DNA from: Prevotellaceae bacterium
GTDB lineage: Bacteria > Bacteroidota > Bacteroidia > Bacteroidales > Bacteroidaceae
Assembly (NCBI GenBank): GCA_021204715.1
Contig: JAJPYW010000047.1
Coordinates: forward strand, 1-5,677
Direction of reading: 5' to 3'
DNA length: 5,677 bases
The notes beneath the pieces were generated by a model. It ran no database searches. It was not told the DNA's origin and worked only from the letters and a program-made list of their open reading frames with translations. Of this stretch, positions 5,583-5,677 are shown in pieces. Both the position numbers and the translations under genes were made by a program. Position 1 is the stretch's first letter, and each line of letters starts with the position of its first letter.

Positions 5583-5640
5583 AAGCGCTTCCACGCATTG
5601 TATCGAAGCGCTTCCGTATGTGCTATCGAAGCGCTTCGAT
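5583..5640. repeat. Three palindromic AAGCGCTT sites at exact 23-bp spacing
   Basis: AAGCGCTTC begins at 5583, 5606 and 5629, each 23 bases apart. Copies two and three share the longer left flank TATCGAAGCGCTTC, and copy three is a perfect 16-bp palindrome (ATCGAAGC/GCTTCGAT, 5625-5640). The spacers are not palindromic. The array lies after the last gene and directly upstream of a promoter-like element, so a regulator-binding array is more likely than a terminator; there is no T-tract. Confidence 0.8.
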
Positions 5641-5668
5641 TATATGTTATTTCATTGTTATATCTTTG
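5635..5668 (+). promoter_or_regulatory. Promoter for a gene beyond the right edge
   Basis: TATCTTTG at 5661-5668 is an exact TAnnTTTG -7 element. The -33 element is poor: TTCG 5635-5638 at a 22-base gap is the nearest match, and it lies inside the third palindrome. A weak -33 overlapped by a palindrome is typical of a regulated promoter. Transcription would start near 5673 and the gene itself is not in the window. Confidence 0.6.
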
Positions 5669-5677
5669 CATAAAGAT

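Noticed and set aside
1..5677. CRISPR arrays, tRNA genes, insertion sequences or phage genes
   Set aside because: None seen: the repeat arrays are too short and degenerate for CRISPR, and no tRNA cloverleaf, transposase or integrase is recognisable.

Overview
The window looks like a chromosomal segment from a Bacteroidales bacterium (Bacteroides-like; I cannot name the genus). Three things point there: the infC-rpmI-rplT proteins resemble Bacteroides versions, gene starts have A-rich leaders instead of Shine-Dalgarno sites, and several promoters fit the Bacteroidetes pattern TTTG-N19..21-TAnnTTTG. GC content is moderately high for the group.

Left part (1-1290): the 3' end of infC (translation initiation factor IF-3) is followed by rpmI (L35) and rplT (L20), all on the plus strand. 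The 106-base gap between rpmI and rplT holds a long interrupted hairpin that is a candidate L20 autoregulatory site. After rplT come four degenerate 22-24 base repeats, a small hairpin and a very strong terminator.

Middle (1291-2838): a Bacteroidetes promoter starts a small RNA of about 220 bases that ends in a perfect 14-bp terminator. Position and folding fit the Bacteroidales-1 motif, a likely 6S RNA relative. Converging on it from the minus strand is a queuosine unit, yhhQ (precursor transporter) then queF (preQ0 reductase). It has its own promoter and a 34-nt pseudoknot directly before the yhhQ start codon that closely resembles a class I preQ1 riboswitch. This is the most interesting signal in the window: a queuosine-precursor sensor placed on the queuosine-precursor importer.

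Right part (2850-5677): a minus-strand gene fuses an AlkA-type 3-methyladenine DNA glycosylase to an Ogt-type O6-alkylguanine methyltransferase, giving two alkylation-repair activities in one protein. Divergent from it are a secreted DUF4468-type protein and, 16 bases later, a 63-residue very basic protein. The window ends with three palindromic AAGCGCTT sites spaced exactly 23 bp apart, just upstream of a promoter for a gene beyond the edge; this looks like an operator array.
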